This document shows positions 1 through 8,290 of a stretch of DNA of 64,000 bases, piece after piece. This DNA is from DASVBE01 sp963770375. Its GTDB lineage: Bacteria; Actinomycetota; Actinomycetes; Streptosporangiales; Streptosporangiaceae. The position numbers were made by a program, and so were the translations under genes. The stretch covers positions 124,001 through 188,000 of the forward strand of contig CAVYPM010000009.1 in NCBI GenBank assembly GCA_963770375.1, written 5' to 3'. Below the pieces are notes generated by a model that was not told the DNA's origin, ran no database searches, and was given only the letters and a program-made list of their open reading frames with translations. Every line of letters begins with the position of its first letter. Within the stretch, counting starts at the first letter, position 1.

Positions 1-522
1 GCCGCCGATCTCGCGCGGCCAGTTGGCCGCACCGCCGCCCAGCACCTGGTCGACGCCGTGGTGCCGGTCCAGCCGGATCAGGGACAGGCCCAGTCCGCAG
101 AGCGCGGCTGCGCCCGCGACCCGCACCAGCCGCGCCACCAGGCTCCGCCCGGCCGGCCCGAACAGCCCCCGCCGGCGGCCCACCCAGGGCAGGACCACCA
201 GCGCGGCCACGCCGACAAGGATCCGGACCCGGTCGGTCGCGTACTCCGGGTCGCCGGCCGGCTGCCAGCTCAGCCAGATGACCCATCCCACCGCGGCCGC
301 GACCGCGGCACATCCCGCCCCGTAAAGAACCCTGCGCATCATGCTGGCCTCCCTAGCCACCAGCCACACCCCACCCGCCAGCCAGCCCAGCCGCGGCCAC
401 CCGGCCGGTGCCTGGCTGGCCTCGGCCTGAACAGCCTCGGCCCACTCCCGCCGCCCGGCCGGCAGCAACCGGGCCAGGACCCGCAACAGCCCGGTGAGAG
501 CCCCGCACATCCGGCCGGTCAC
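1..522 (-). CDS. Putative membrane protein, 3' part beyond window edge
   Basis: The frame is open from a GTG at 522 to the window edge, giving 174 residues without a stop, so the C-terminus lies outside. An amphipathic N-terminus with a WAEAVQAEA stretch is followed by hydrophobic segments near residues 45-55, 62-78 and 88-105 and near 125-140, which suggests an integral membrane protein. The GTG overlaps the stop of a 23-codon ORF (GTGA), and an ATG at 510 is an alternative start. It lies downstream of a PadR gene on the same strand. PadR regulators are often paired with membrane proteins they control, so this is probably the regulated partner. Its 5' end is duplicated upstream. No enzymatic motif is visible and the function is unknown. 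Confidence 0.6.
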   Translation of the reverse strand, partial: MTGRMCGALTGLLRVLARLLPAGRREWAEAVQAEASQAPAGWPRLGWLAGGVWLVAREASMMRRVLYGAGCAAVAAAVGWVIWLSWQPAGDPEYATDRVRILVGVAALVVLPWVGRRRGLFGPAGRSLVARLVRVAGAAALCGLGLSLIRLDRHHGVDQVLGGGAANWPREIGG

Positions 523-814
523 GCTCGCTCACCCGCCAGCGGCCGGGCCCGCACCAGCCCGGTCAGCGCCCCGCGCGCCCGGCCGGTCATGCTTCCTCGC
601 CCGCCTGCGGCCGGACCTGAGCCCGCAGCGGCCCGGTCAGCGCCCGGCCGGTCGTGCTGTCCTCGCCTCCCTGGGCCCGGGCCGGTGCCTGCAGCGGCCC
701 GGTCAGCGCATGCCGTAGTCCGGTGACCGCCGCGCGCGCCTGGCCGGTCGTGTTTTCCTCGCCCGCCTGCGGCCGGGGCTGAGCCCGCAGCCTGGTCAGC
801 GGCCGGCTGGTCAT
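523..814 (-). repeat. Tandem copies of the 5' end of the downstream membrane-protein gene
   Basis: Read on the minus strand, four imperfect units begin at 814, 751, 655 and 590 and a fifth is the real gene start at 522. Each unit opens with ATG, ACG or GTG followed by ACCGGCC or a close variant, then a stretch encoding roughly (R)ALTGLLRA, and units 1-4 end near GCGGGCGAGGA. Spacings are 63, 96, 65 and 68 bases. Units 1-3 read in one frame as a 75-codon ORF (587-814), unit 4 is a 23-codon ORF (519-590), and each passes to the next by an ATGA or GTGA overlap. The PadR stop at 811-813 overlaps the first ATG in the same way. Confidence 0.65.
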
Positions 815-1173
815 GATCCCTCGCCTGCCAGCGGTCGCCTGGCCGGCCGGCGCCCTGGGGCGGTCTCCCGGCGCGGGGCGGGCGCCCGGCGTGCGGCCGA
901 CGCTGCTTCTCTGGCCGCCTCCGCTGCCGCGCTGAGCCCGTCGGGGCTGAGCCGGTACAGGTGCCGCCGCGGCCGCCCGGCGGGCTGGCCGTCCTCCCAG
1001 CACGCCTCGACCAGGCCCCGGTCGGCCAGCCGGACCAGGATCGGGTACAGCGTGCCCGACTTGAGCCCAGTCTCCCGGGCCAGGTCGTAGCCGTGCCGCC
1101 AGTCCTGCGGCCGGGCGGCGAGCGCCACCAGGAGGGCCACGGTCTGGGCGGAGAACGCGGTGCGACGAGGCAT
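811..1173 (-). CDS. PadR family transcriptional regulator
   Basis: A 120-residue DNA-binding protein. Residues 1-75 form the PadR winged helix: HGYDLARETGLKSGTLYPIL is the classic helix-turn-helix signature, followed by a wing (GRPRRHLYRLS). The Ala/Arg-rich tail from residue 80 replaces the usual dimerisation helix and may be low-complexity. I start at the ATG at 1173, because upstream sequence in the frame is not PadR-like. The stop overlaps the next ORF by ATGA, so the regulator is co-translated with the membrane protein downstream. PadR proteins usually repress an adjacent transporter or membrane protein; control of that neighbour is inferred. An acctaggtaga imperfect palindrome lies about 15 bases upstream of the start and could be an autoregulatory site. 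Confidence 0.85.
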   Translation of the reverse strand: MPRRTAFSAQTVALLVALAARPQDWRHGYDLARETGLKSGTLYPILVRLADRGLVEACWEDGQPAGRPRRHLYRLSPDGLSAAAEAAREAASAARRAPAPRRETAPGRRPARRPLAGEGS

Positions 1174-1277
1174 GGCGCAGACTCTACCTAGGTAGATCAA
1201 CGCTGTACAGGGCCTGCAGGCGATCGCCTGGCTATACCTGTTGGCCTGCGGATACGGCTGGCTGCTTGGATCATGGC

Positions 1278-1710
1278 ATGAGCAGCGATCTTCCCGACGG
1301 CTACGAACTGTCCACCGATCCCGCGCGGCTGGACGTCGATCAGCTCCACCAGTGGCTGTCCGTGGACGCCTACTGGGCCCTGGGCCGGTCGCGCGAGGCG
1401 ATGGAGACCGCAATCGCCAGGTCGCTGAACTTCGGCGTGTACGACACCGGCTCCGGCGCCCAGGTCGGTTACGCCCGGGTGATCACCGACCAGGCCACGT
1501 TCGGCTGGCTGTGCGACGTGTATATCGCCCGCCCGGTCCGTGGCGAGGGGCTCGGCACCGCGCTGACCAACGCCGTCTGCGCCTATCATCGAGCCGTTCG
1601 GCCTGCGCCGCGTGCTGCTGGCCACCGCCGACGCCCAGGAGGTTTACGCCCGGGTCGGCTTCGCGCCGCTGGCCAACCCGGGCAAATGGATGGTGCTCGG
1701 CGACGAGTGA
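1278..1710 (+). CDS. GNAT family N-acetyltransferase (frameshifted as sequenced)
   Basis: The N-terminal part (MSSDLPDGYELSTDP, then a DAYWALGRSREAMETAI segment) and the acetyl-CoA loop (RPVRGEGLGTAL) are typical of small GNAT proteins of about 140 residues. After codon ~101 (positions 1581-1591) the frame changes. The expected C-terminus, with LRRVLLATADAQEVYARVGF and the closing KWMVLGDE, is read one base later and stops at 1708-1710. One extra base near 1585 explains this. In the uncorrected frame the ORF runs to 1715 with an Arg/Pro-rich nonsense tail. ATG 1278 fits the family better than ATG 1266. Substrate unknown. Confidence 0.75.
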
Positions 1711-1800
1711 CGTAACACCGTTTCCGTCAGCCGGAGCAGCGGCTGACTGGGCCCCGACGGAGAGCAATGATCCGCGTGTTCCAGATCACCAGCGAGCCGT

Positions 1801-2091
1801 TTAGCGGGATACCGCGCTGCCGGCAATCCGCATTACGGCAGAATTCCCACCGAACATATTGGAGTCCAGCGAGGACCGGTACTCGTTGCAGAACCCGCCG
1901 TACCGGGCCGTGTTGCCGCTGAATTTACTGTCGTTCATGTAACGGACGTCGTAGTTCAGCAGACCCCGCCGGTCCTGGTCAGGCCCCGGCACGGGCGGAG
2001 TGGTCCGCGGTGCGGGTGCCGATGCCGGAGCTGGCCCAACGTCGCCGGACCGGTTGCGCCGCCGTCGGCTAAGGCTAACCGGTGCGGAAGT
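1801..2091 (-). pseudogene. C-terminal remnant of a Pro/Ala-linker protein
   Basis: The frame is open from 2091 (a TGA lies just upstream) to a TAA at 1801. It encodes a Pro/Ala-rich linker, then a compact segment with NYDVRYMNDSKFSGNT, GGFCNEYRSSLDSNMFGG and MRIAG. The latter is balanced in composition and less GC-driven than random frames here, so it looks like real coding sequence. No credible start with a Shine-Dalgarno exists; a GTG at 1992 would give 63 residues. I take it as the tail of a secreted or modular protein whose 5' part is gone. A distant resemblance to small secreted Cys-containing domains (peptidase-inhibitor I36 type) is possible but not established. Confidence 0.35.
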
Positions 2092-2094
2092 TCA

Positions 2095-3055
2095 TGTACC
2101 TGGCCGTGAGCCGGGCAGCTGGGTTCACGCTCAGGAGCTGAAGGCGGGCGTCCCGTCCGCGTGTCTGCGCTCGCCGCACCTGGCCTGACAACGGGTTACG
2201 CCGCCGCCAGGTGCACCGGCGCAGCACGGCACACTACGGCGGGCGCCGCCATTGCGGCTGCCTCGGCATTGATGCCGCAGCCGCGGCCGGACCGGTCGTC
2301 CTCAGCGGGACTGCCGATCTTCCAGAGTCATTCTCCCGGCCTGTCATCTGGCCTTTTCACAGCCCTAGTCAGGAACGCTCCGCAGCGTAGCCCCGTCCTG
2401 GCGCGCTGGCGATAGCGCCATGGCTGTATCGGCGGTCGCTGAAAGACGGCTATTGCACGGTCAATCATGATGCGGCGTAAAACGTGAACAGCGGCCGGCG
2501 AGTCCGGCCGGCCGTGTTACGTTCCGGCCCGGTGGCCCCAGTCCGCGGCGCCCGGCCAGCCCGGGGCGCGGCAGGGCCCCGAGCGCGCACCGGCTCCCGG
2601 CCGGCCCGCCCGGCTACGTCGCCGGCCGGGCCAGGTTCCGGGCCGGCGGCACGGCACTGGAGCCGGCCGCCGGCGGGCCGGCCCGCAACTGCACGCCCGG
2701 CCGCTCAGCGGCACGACCGGCCGGCTGGCCTCCAGACGGGTCGGCCGGCTCGCCGGGCGACCGGGTTACGGCGAGTGATTGGCCCAGTTCAAAGCCGGAT
2801 TTCGGTGGCTGTCCGCGGTTGTCCGCACACGCTGCGCCGACAACCCGGGGGCGGTGCGGCGAGACCCCGGATGACCGATGCTTCAAACATCCGTCACCTG
2901 ACCGATGTCTCGCCCTGAAAGTTGCAGAAGTATTTGTAGCGCAACTACCGACGCGATCCGCGTCAGGAGTTTAGTCGGATCTTTCCCGGACTGGCCGCGC
3001 AGGCGCACCTGCGCACCCCCTGACCGGCTCGAACCGGCATGGCAAGGAAGAGCAG
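2095..3055. other. Intergenic stretch without a supported gene
   Basis: About 960 bases with no frame showing family motifs or good codon bias. The part from 2480 to 2760 is extremely GC-rich with many CCGGCC runs; open frames there are by-products of composition. The last 180 bases are less GC-rich and should carry the promoter of the gene at 3056. A small inverted repeat (GTTGC at 2921-2925, GCAAC at 2941-2945) lies about 110 bases upstream of that start. Confidence 0.5.
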
Positions 3056-3475
3056 ATGGACACGATGACGGCGACTCGCTCGACAGTGCACCGCCCCCGC
3101 CACATCACGTTGCCCGCAGGACCCGCCGCCGCCGGCGAGGCCCGCAGCCAGGTCCGGTCGGCCATCGCGACCTGGGACGTCCCCGCCGACCCGGCGGTCG
3201 CCGCGCTCCTCACCAGCGAGCTGGTGACCAACGCGATCAGCCACCAGGCCGGCGAGACGATCATGCTGGTCCTCACCTGTACCCGGGGCCAGTTACGAGT
3301 GGACGTCCACGACACGTCCTGGGCCATGCCCGAGCTGGTCGACGCGCCAGCCGACGCTGAGAGCGGACGCGGCCTGATGCTCGTCGCCAGCCTGGCCACC
3401 GACTGGGGTTACTACCCAACCCTGGCCGGCAAGGCCGTGTACTTCACGCTCGTCCTCGAGGCTGGTCTCCCGTAG
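3056..3475 (+). CDS. RsbW/SpoIIAB-like ATP-binding protein (HATPase_c_2)
   Basis: A 139-residue single-domain protein of the GHKL fold. The N box is LLTSELVTNAISHQ (around residue 64), the G1-like motif is VDVHDTSWAMP (~82), and G2 is GRGLMLVASLATDWG (~107). This is the layout of the many actinomycete regulators related to anti-sigma kinases such as SpoIIAB/RsbW. It probably binds ATP and sequesters or phosphorylates an anti-sigma antagonist or sigma factor; no partner gene is adjacent. The start ATG at 3056 has a clear GGAAGAG site 5 bases upstream. The gene ends about 10 bases before the hairpin array. Confidence 0.85.
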   Translation: MDTMTATRSTVHRPRHITLPAGPAAAGEARSQVRSAIATWDVPADPAVAALLTSELVTNAISHQAGETIMLVLTCTRGQLRVDVHDTSWAMPELVDAPADAESGRGLMLVASLATDWGYYPTLAGKAVYFTLVLEAGLP

Positions 3476-3487
3476 ACCAGCCCCCAA

Positions 3488-4175
3488 GACCCCGCCGGGC
3501 GACCGCGACTGTGTCCGGTCAGCCGTGATCGCCCGGCGGCCCCTTCCGGGGCCGGCCCTGACCCAGCCGGCCCGCCGAGACCCCGCCGGGATGGTCGCGA
3601 CTGTGTCCGGTCAGCCGCGACCACCCGGCGGCCCTCCCGGGGCTGGCCTCTGACCCGGCCGGCCCGCCGAGACCCCGTCGGGCGATCGCGACTGTGTCCG
3701 GTCAGCCGTGATCGCCCGACGGCCCTGCTCAACGGGCCGGCCCTAACCCGGCTGGCCCAGCGAGCTCCGTCTGGGTAGTCGTGGCTGCGTCCGGTCAGCC
3801 GCGACTACCCGGCGGCCCCCAGGGCCAGCCCTAACCCGGCCGGCCCGCGGAGACCCCGTCGGGCGACCGTGGCTGTGTCCGGTCAGCCACGGCCGCCCGA
3901 CGGCCCTGCTCAACGGGTTGCCCCTGACCCGGCCGGCCCGGCGGCCCTGCTCATCGGGTTGGCCTTGACCCGGCTGGCCTAGCAGACCCCGTCGGGAGGA
4001 CTGCGGTTGTGCCGGGTCAGCCGCGGCCGCCCGGCGGCCCCTTGGGCCGGCCCGGACCCGGTCGGCTCGGGTGGCCCTGCTCATCGGGCCGGCCCTGATC
4101 CCGGCCGGCCCGGTAAACCCCGCCGGGCGATCGCGGTTGTGTCCGCTCAGCCGTGATCGCCCGGCGGCCCTGCTC
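3488..4175. repeat. Tandem array of ~90-base hairpin repeats between convergent genes
   Basis: Seven full copies (starting near 3488, 3579, 3671, 3762, 3852, 3984 and 4116) and two half copies. Each has the form GACCCCG - left arm - loop containing TGTCCGGTCA - right arm - GGCCC followed by a spacer rich in CCGGCC. Arms are 14-18 bases, for example 3677-3690/3707-3720, 3771-3786/3797-3812 and 3858-3875/3884-3901. Arms differ between copies but mostly stay complementary (GCCGGGCGATC with GATCGCCCGGC; GTCGGGCGATC with GATCGCCCGAC; GGGTAGTCG with CGACTACCC), while the loop stays nearly constant. The array fills the space between the ATPase gene ending at 3475 and the LAL gene ending at 4322, so it may act as a bidirectional terminator or be a mobile palindrome family. 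Confidence 0.8.
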
Positions 4176-4321
4176 CCTGGGAAGGTCCGGCGCGCCTCCT
4201 GGCCGGCCCAGGGGACCCGGCCCGCGCCCCCGGCTGCGTAATCCATAGAGAACGGCACGCTGGTCGGCGCGGGCAGGGGCGGTCGGCGGCCGCACGGCTG
4301 GTGCGGCGGGCGAGGTCCTGG

Positions 4322-7156
4322 TTACCGCGACCCGGCGCCGCGCAGGGCGGCCTCGCGGGCAATGTCGGTGCGGGAGTGAACGTTGAGCTTCTTCAGGATG
4401 TGAGAGACGTGCGTGGCGACGGTGCGCCGGGACAGGAAGAGCCTGGCGGCGATCTCCGGGTTGGACAGGCCGTCCCCGACCAGCGCCGCGACCTTCGCCT
4501 CGGTCGGGGTCAGGCTGTCCCAGCCGCTCCGTGCCGAGCGGTGCTTGGAGTGCGGGCCGCGGCGGATGCCGTGCGCGCGGAAGATGGTCTGCAGCCGGGC
4601 CACGTCGGTGACCGCGCCGAGCGCGGAGTAGATCTCCACCGCCTTGGTGAACGCGCCCCGGGCCTGGTCGCGGTCGTCGGAGACGATGAACTCGCTCGCG
4701 GCGGCCTCCAGGGCCTTGGCCCGCAGCAGCGGGCGGCTGGCGGCCTCGTACCGTTCCGCGGCCCGCATCAGCTCGGCGGCGTCATGGTTCAGCATCCCGC
4801 GGCAGTACAGCGCACTGGCCTGCCGGTGCGGGATCTCCGACCCCGCGGCCAGCGTCTCGGCGTGCCCGGTGACGATCTTCGCGGTGGCCAGGTCGCAGCT
4901 CGCCATGGCCAGCCGGACCGCGTCCGCGAACAGCTCCTCGAGCTCGTCGAGCTCTTCCTTGTTGTCCGCGAACCCGGCGGTCAGCACGGCCAGGGCCTCG
5001 GGGACCGCACCGGCCTGCTCCGAGTCCATGCTGCGGGCCAGGGCCAGCGTGCCGATCACCCGGTTGCCGATCCGCTTGGCGTTGGGGACCGCGGCGGCGA
5101 GATGGTCGCGCGCCGCGGCGACCTCACCGCGGTGGAAGGAGATCACCGCGGCTATGCCGTGGTCGCTGCACGCCGCCCCCGGCTCCTTCAGGTCCTCCTG
5201 AAGTGCGTCCACCTCGCCCAGCGCCTCGTCCCACTGGCCGGTGTCGAACAGCAGCTGGCCCAGGGCACTGTGGGCATGCGCCAGCCGGACCATGGTGCCG
5301 GCCCGGTCCGCCAGCTGCCGGGCCTGGCGGGCCGCGGTGAACGCCTCCTCGTACCGGTCGAGGTTTCGCAGCGTGATGGCCTTGTTGATCTGGAGCAGTA
5401 TCCGCAGGTCGGTCATGGCCGGATCGGCCTGGGTCACCGTCAGCGCCCGGTCGAACAGCGGCAGCGCGTCGGTCATGTTGCCCTGCACCGCGGTGACGAT
5501 CGTCAGCACGTGCAGGGACCAGCCGATCGACCAGTTGTCGTCGGCTTGGGTGGCGGCCTCGAGGGCCTCGGCGGCAACCCGGCCGGCCGTCTCAACCTCG
5601 CCGAGGATGCTGTGCGTCCGGGCGGTGAGCACGAGCAGCCGGGCCCGGTGCCGGGCCGAGATCCCCGGCGTGGCCAGCGCCTGGTCCAGCGTGGCCAGCG
5701 AGTCGGCGGACCGGCCGAACATCCGGCACTGGGCCAGCGTCCAGTGCAGGTCGACCAGCACGTCCGGGTCCACCGTCTGGGCCAGCGCGTGGCTGGCCAG
5801 CTGCTCGGCCGCGGCCGGGTCGCCGACCCGGAACAGCGCGTCGGCCAGCCTGCTCACCAGGTTGTCGTGCCGGGCCGAGCCGGCCGCGGAACTGGCCACG
5901 GCGTGCTGGAGGAGCTCCGCCGCCGCCCGGGGCGCCTGGCGGACCAGCAGCTCGGCGGTCCTGGCCAGCCAGTCGAGAACCCACTCGTCCATGGGGTCGG
6001 CCGCGTCGTTGCCGCCGCTGACCGCGCCCAGCAGCTGCCTGGCCACCCGGTCGGCGGGTGCGCCGGCTTCCGCGAGGGACCGGGCGGCGTCCCGGTGCCA
6101 GGCGGCCCGCAGCGGGGCCGGGATCTCGCCGTACAGCGCGGCCCTGATCACCGGGTGGCGGAAGCCGAGGCTGCTGCCGGATTCGGCCAGCACGCCGGCC
6201 GCGCAGGCCTCGTCCACCGCCGGGACCAGGTCGGCCACGCTGCGGCCGAGCACAATGGCCAGGTCAGGAACGGCGAAGTCCACGCCCAGCAGGGCGGCGG
6301 CCCGCAGCACCTCCCGGACCGAGCCGGGCACGAAGCCGAGCCGGTCGGCGATGGCCGCGGCCAGGGAGCCCGGGGCCGGGCCGCTGGTCAGAACGACGGC
6401 GCCGGCGCTGGTCACGGTCAGGCTGGCGCTGCGGCCCAGGGCCGCGATCAGCTCGGTCAGGTAAAGCGGGTTGCCCGCGGCGCCTTCGGCGAGGCGCAGC
6501 AGGTTGGCGTCCGGCCGGCCGCCGGCCTGCGCGGCGATCAGCTCGTCCACGTCCCCGTCGGCCAGGCCGGTGAGCTGGAGGCGGGTGGACACCTCGGGCA
6601 TGTTCCGCAGGGCCAGCAGGTCGTCGCGCTGCGGCACCGGGCGCATCATGCCGATCAGCAGGAGGGGGAGCGTCGGCGCCGCCCGGGCCATGCGCCGCCA
6701 CAGCGCGACGGTCGCCGGGTCGGCCCACTGAAGGTCGTCGACCACCAGGACCGTTGGCGAGGTGGCGCACTGCTCCGCGACCAGGGCCAGCAGCTGCTCG
6801 GACAGGGCAGCCGAGATGTCCGCGCCCCGGTCGGCCGTGAACTCGCCCTGCATGAGGCGGACGATCATGTGCCGTCGCGGGTTGGATGACGGTTCGCGAA
6901 CGCGTAAACCCTCGACCAGCGGCAGCAGCGGAAGGGCCTGGCCTAGTTCGTCGCCCGCGCCCCAGTACACCTGGCAGGCGGTCCCGGCCGGATCGGCGAG
7001 GGCGGTGCGCACGAGGGTGGACTTGCCGATTCCCGGCTCGCCCTCGATCAGAACCGAACTTCCGCGCCCTCTCGCCACTTCGGCGACGAGCCCGACCAGC
7101 GTCGCGGTCTCCTGATCGCGACCGACGAGCGCGCCGGCCAGACTGGCATAAGGCAC
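4322..7156 (-). CDS. LuxR family transcriptional regulator with AAA ATPase domain (LAL type)
   Basis: About 944 residues from GTG 7156. Domains: N-terminal AAA/STAND ATPase with Walker A GEPGIGKST (residues 39-47) and Walker B LVVDDLQWAD; a long helical, TPR-like central region; and a C-terminal LuxR helix-turn-helix (LTPTEAKVAALVGDGLSNPE through RRTVATHVSHILKKLNV). LAL proteins are large cytoplasmic activators that couple ATP binding or ligand sensing to DNA binding, often controlling secondary metabolism or sugar use. The same frame continues to an ATG at 7303, but that 49-residue extension lies in AT-rich sequence and does not match the family, so I place the start at the GTG. Divergent from the small secreted-peptide gene. 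Target unknown. Confidence 0.88.
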   Translation of the reverse strand: MPYASLAGALVGRDQETATLVGLVAEVARGRGSSVLIEGEPGIGKSTLVRTALADPAGTACQVYWGAGDELGQALPLLPLVEGLRVREPSSNPRRHMIVRLMQGEFTADRGADISAALSEQLLALVAEQCATSPTVLVVDDLQWADPATVALWRRMARAAPTLPLLLIGMMRPVPQRDDLLALRNMPEVSTRLQLTGLADGDVDELIAAQAGGRPDANLLRLAEGAAGNPLYLTELIAALGRSASLTVTSAGAVVLTSGPAPGSLAAAIADRLGFVPGSVREVLRAAALLGVDFAVPDLAIVLGRSVADLVPAVDEACAAGVLAESGSSLGFRHPVIRAALYGEIPAPLRAAWHRDAARSLAEAGAPADRVARQLLGAVSGGNDAADPMDEWVLDWLARTAELLVRQAPRAAAELLQHAVASSAAGSARHDNLVSRLADALFRVGDPAAAEQLASHALAQTVDPDVLVDLHWTLAQCRMFGRSADSLATLDQALATPGISARHRARLLVLTARTHSILGEVETAGRVAAEALEAATQADDNWSIGWSLHVLTIVTAVQGNMTDALPLFDRALTVTQADPAMTDLRILLQINKAITLRNLDRYEEAFTAARQARQLADRAGTMVRLAHAHSALGQLLFDTGQWDEALGEVDALQEDLKEPGAACSDHGIAAVISFHRGEVAAARDHLAAAVPNAKRIGNRVIGTLALARSMDSEQAGAVPEALAVLTAGFADNKEELDELEELFADAVRLAMASCDLATAKIVTGHAETLAAGSEIPHRQASALYCRGMLNHDAAELMRAAERYEAASRPLLRAKALEAAASEFIVSDDRDQARGAFTKAVEIYSALGAVTDVARLQTIFRAHGIRRGPHSKHRSARSGWDSLTPTEAKVAALVGDGLSNPEIAARLFLSRRTVATHVSHILKKLNVHSRTDIAREAALRGAGSR

Positions 7157-7510
7157 GCCGCGAATTCTACTACCCGAACATTCCGGACACAAGGTACGTT
7201 TTCGGGTACACCTGGCTGTCTTGTCCGCTTTATCCGGGGGAAATTCCTGCTGGCCGGCGGGCCTTTTTGCATCTTGAGATGCAACTTTCATACGCCATTT
7301 CATCGCACGCCGGGGTGAATATCACAATGCTATTTTAGTCTGGTTTCTCAGCATGAGATTCACCATTAGAATTAGTCGAGAAAAATGTTCCCTAACCCGC
7401 ATGAATTAACCAACTCCAGGGCATCACGTCCGCGAGACGGTGGTGGCGCCGTTTCGGGTCAGAGGGTCGGGTGGCGAGCCCCTGGCCAGGGAAATCGCCA
7501 TGGAGGAGTC
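7157..7510. other. AT-rich divergent promoter region
   Basis: This 354-base gap between the LAL regulator and the secreted peptide has much lower GC than its surroundings, with several AT-rich stretches around 7260-7400. It holds the promoters of both divergent genes. I see no convincing -35/-10 pair and no gene. Confidence 0.4.
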
Positions 7511-7672
7511 ATGCGTATCAGGCGAGCTCTCGTCATTCCCGGAATCCTGGCCCTTAGCGTTGCCGGCTCAGTTCTGAGTGTCTCGGCAGCCCCCGCTGCG
7601 GTCGTTCACCCGGCGAGTGTTCATGTTGTGGCCGGGGGGAAGGTGACTCCGCACACGTATTACCACATCTGA
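7511..7672 (+). CDS. Small secreted peptide
   Basis: 53 residues: MRIRRALVIPGILALSVAGS is a signal peptide with a basic n-region and hydrophobic core, with likely cleavage after an Ala-rich stretch (SVSAAPA, ~residues 25-32). A short mature tail ends in HTYYHI. The ATG at 7511 has a strong GGAGGAG site 3-4 bases upstream. A longer in-frame ORF from 7385 lacks a ribosome site and is rejected. Small secreted peptides with a tyrosine-rich end are common in actinomycetes, with no assigned role. It is divergent from the LAL gene and is followed by two hairpins. Confidence 0.6.
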   Translation: MRIRRALVIPGILALSVAGSVLSVSAAPAAVVHPASVHVVAGGKVTPHTYYHI

Positions 7673-7753
7673 CCAATGGGCGATGCGGGCGCCGCAGCCG
7701 TAGCGGCGCGCATGGCCGGCGCGGGTTTGCTGATACCTATTCCTAATTCCGGT

Positions 7754-7777
7754 CCGCGGCCGCCTCGGCGGCCGCGG
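7754..7777. terminator. Perfect GC-rich inverted repeat downstream of the secreted peptide
   Basis: CCGCGGCCGCC at 7754-7764 and GGCGGCCGCGG at 7767-7777 are perfectly complementary with a 2-base centre, about 80 bases after the peptide stop. It is likely an intrinsic, T-poor terminator of the actinomycete type. Confidence 0.5.
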
Positions 7778-7951
7778 CAGGCTGGTGAACAGCAGTTAAC
7801 CCCGCGCCCGGCCGTTCCCAGGCCGCCGGGACCCGCTCCCCGGCCGCCTGGCCGTTGGCTGGCTAGCGGCCTTGCCCGCCGGCCGGCGGGCAAGCCGTCG
7901 GGCGGTGCGGAGACCGGGAGACCTGGCTGAGACCGAACCAGGAGACCTGCC

Positions 7952-7979
7952 AGACCGGGCGGCATAGGCCGCCCGGTCT
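7952..7979. terminator. 12-bp perfect hairpin terminator
   Basis: AGACCGGGCGGC (7952-7963), loop ATAG, GCCGCCCGGTCT (7968-7979), followed by CTGTCTG. A 12-base-pair GC-rich stem with a tetraloop, in an intergenic region, is a good candidate intrinsic terminator. Confidence 0.65.
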
Positions 7980-7994
7980 CTGTCTGCCTGGCCG

Positions 7995-8039
7995 GCGCCA
8001 GTTGGGTCAGCGCCAGCTGGGTCAGCGCCAGCTAGGCCG
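7995..8039. repeat. Three tandem 15-bp direct repeats
   Basis: The unit GCGCCAGYTGGGTCA occurs at 7995-8009 and 8010-8024, with a partial third copy from 8025 (GCGCCAGCTAGG). It lies about 250 bases upstream of the XRE gene; no function can be assigned. Confidence 0.6.
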
Positions 8040-8200
8040 GCGGCGGGCCAGCATGACGTCAGGGGTTACCGGAAACAGTTCCCGCCGGTCTTGATCAAAT
8101 CGCGTCGCCGTGGGCCGCGCTTTGGCACGGTCTTCGTTTCGTGCTTTGGCTGGACTGGCGAGCGGCCAGGATTTAGCTACCCTGGATCTTAGTGCCAGAT

Positions 8201-8219
8201 GCAATGTAAGTTTCATTGC
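8201..8219. promoter_or_regulatory. Inverted repeat upstream of the XRE regulator
   Basis: GCAATG (8201-8206) and CATTGC (8214-8219) form a perfect 6-base dyad with a 7-base spacer, 72 bases before the XRE start and in locally AT-richer DNA. It could be an autoregulatory operator for the downstream helix-turn-helix protein. This is inference only. Confidence 0.3.
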
Positions 8220-8290
8220 TGCTCCAGTGCGAATCTGCATCATGATCGCACCGGCCCCGTTGCGCGGCACCGAGAAGGGAGCGACGCCGG

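Noticed and set aside
2484..2918. 144-codon open frame in GC-rich DNA
   Set aside because: No ribosome site, Arg/Pro/Ala composition in several frames at once and no family motif.
3488..4175. CRISPR array
   Set aside because: Units are imperfect, spacers are similar to each other rather than unique, and no cas gene is present.
3743..4258. Arg-rich repetitive open frame on the minus strand across the hairpin array
   Set aside because: The peptide repeats only reflect the DNA repeats, unit lengths vary out of frame, and substitutions preserve hairpin pairing rather than amino acids.
4301..6889. 862-codon open frame on the plus strand
   Set aside because: It mirrors the LAL regulator on the other strand. 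Its Gly/Arg/Gln-rich sequence has no motif, and the minus strand carries Walker and LuxR signatures.
8201..8219. Intrinsic terminator
   Set aside because: Six-base arms in AT-richer DNA close to a start codon fit an operator better than a terminator.
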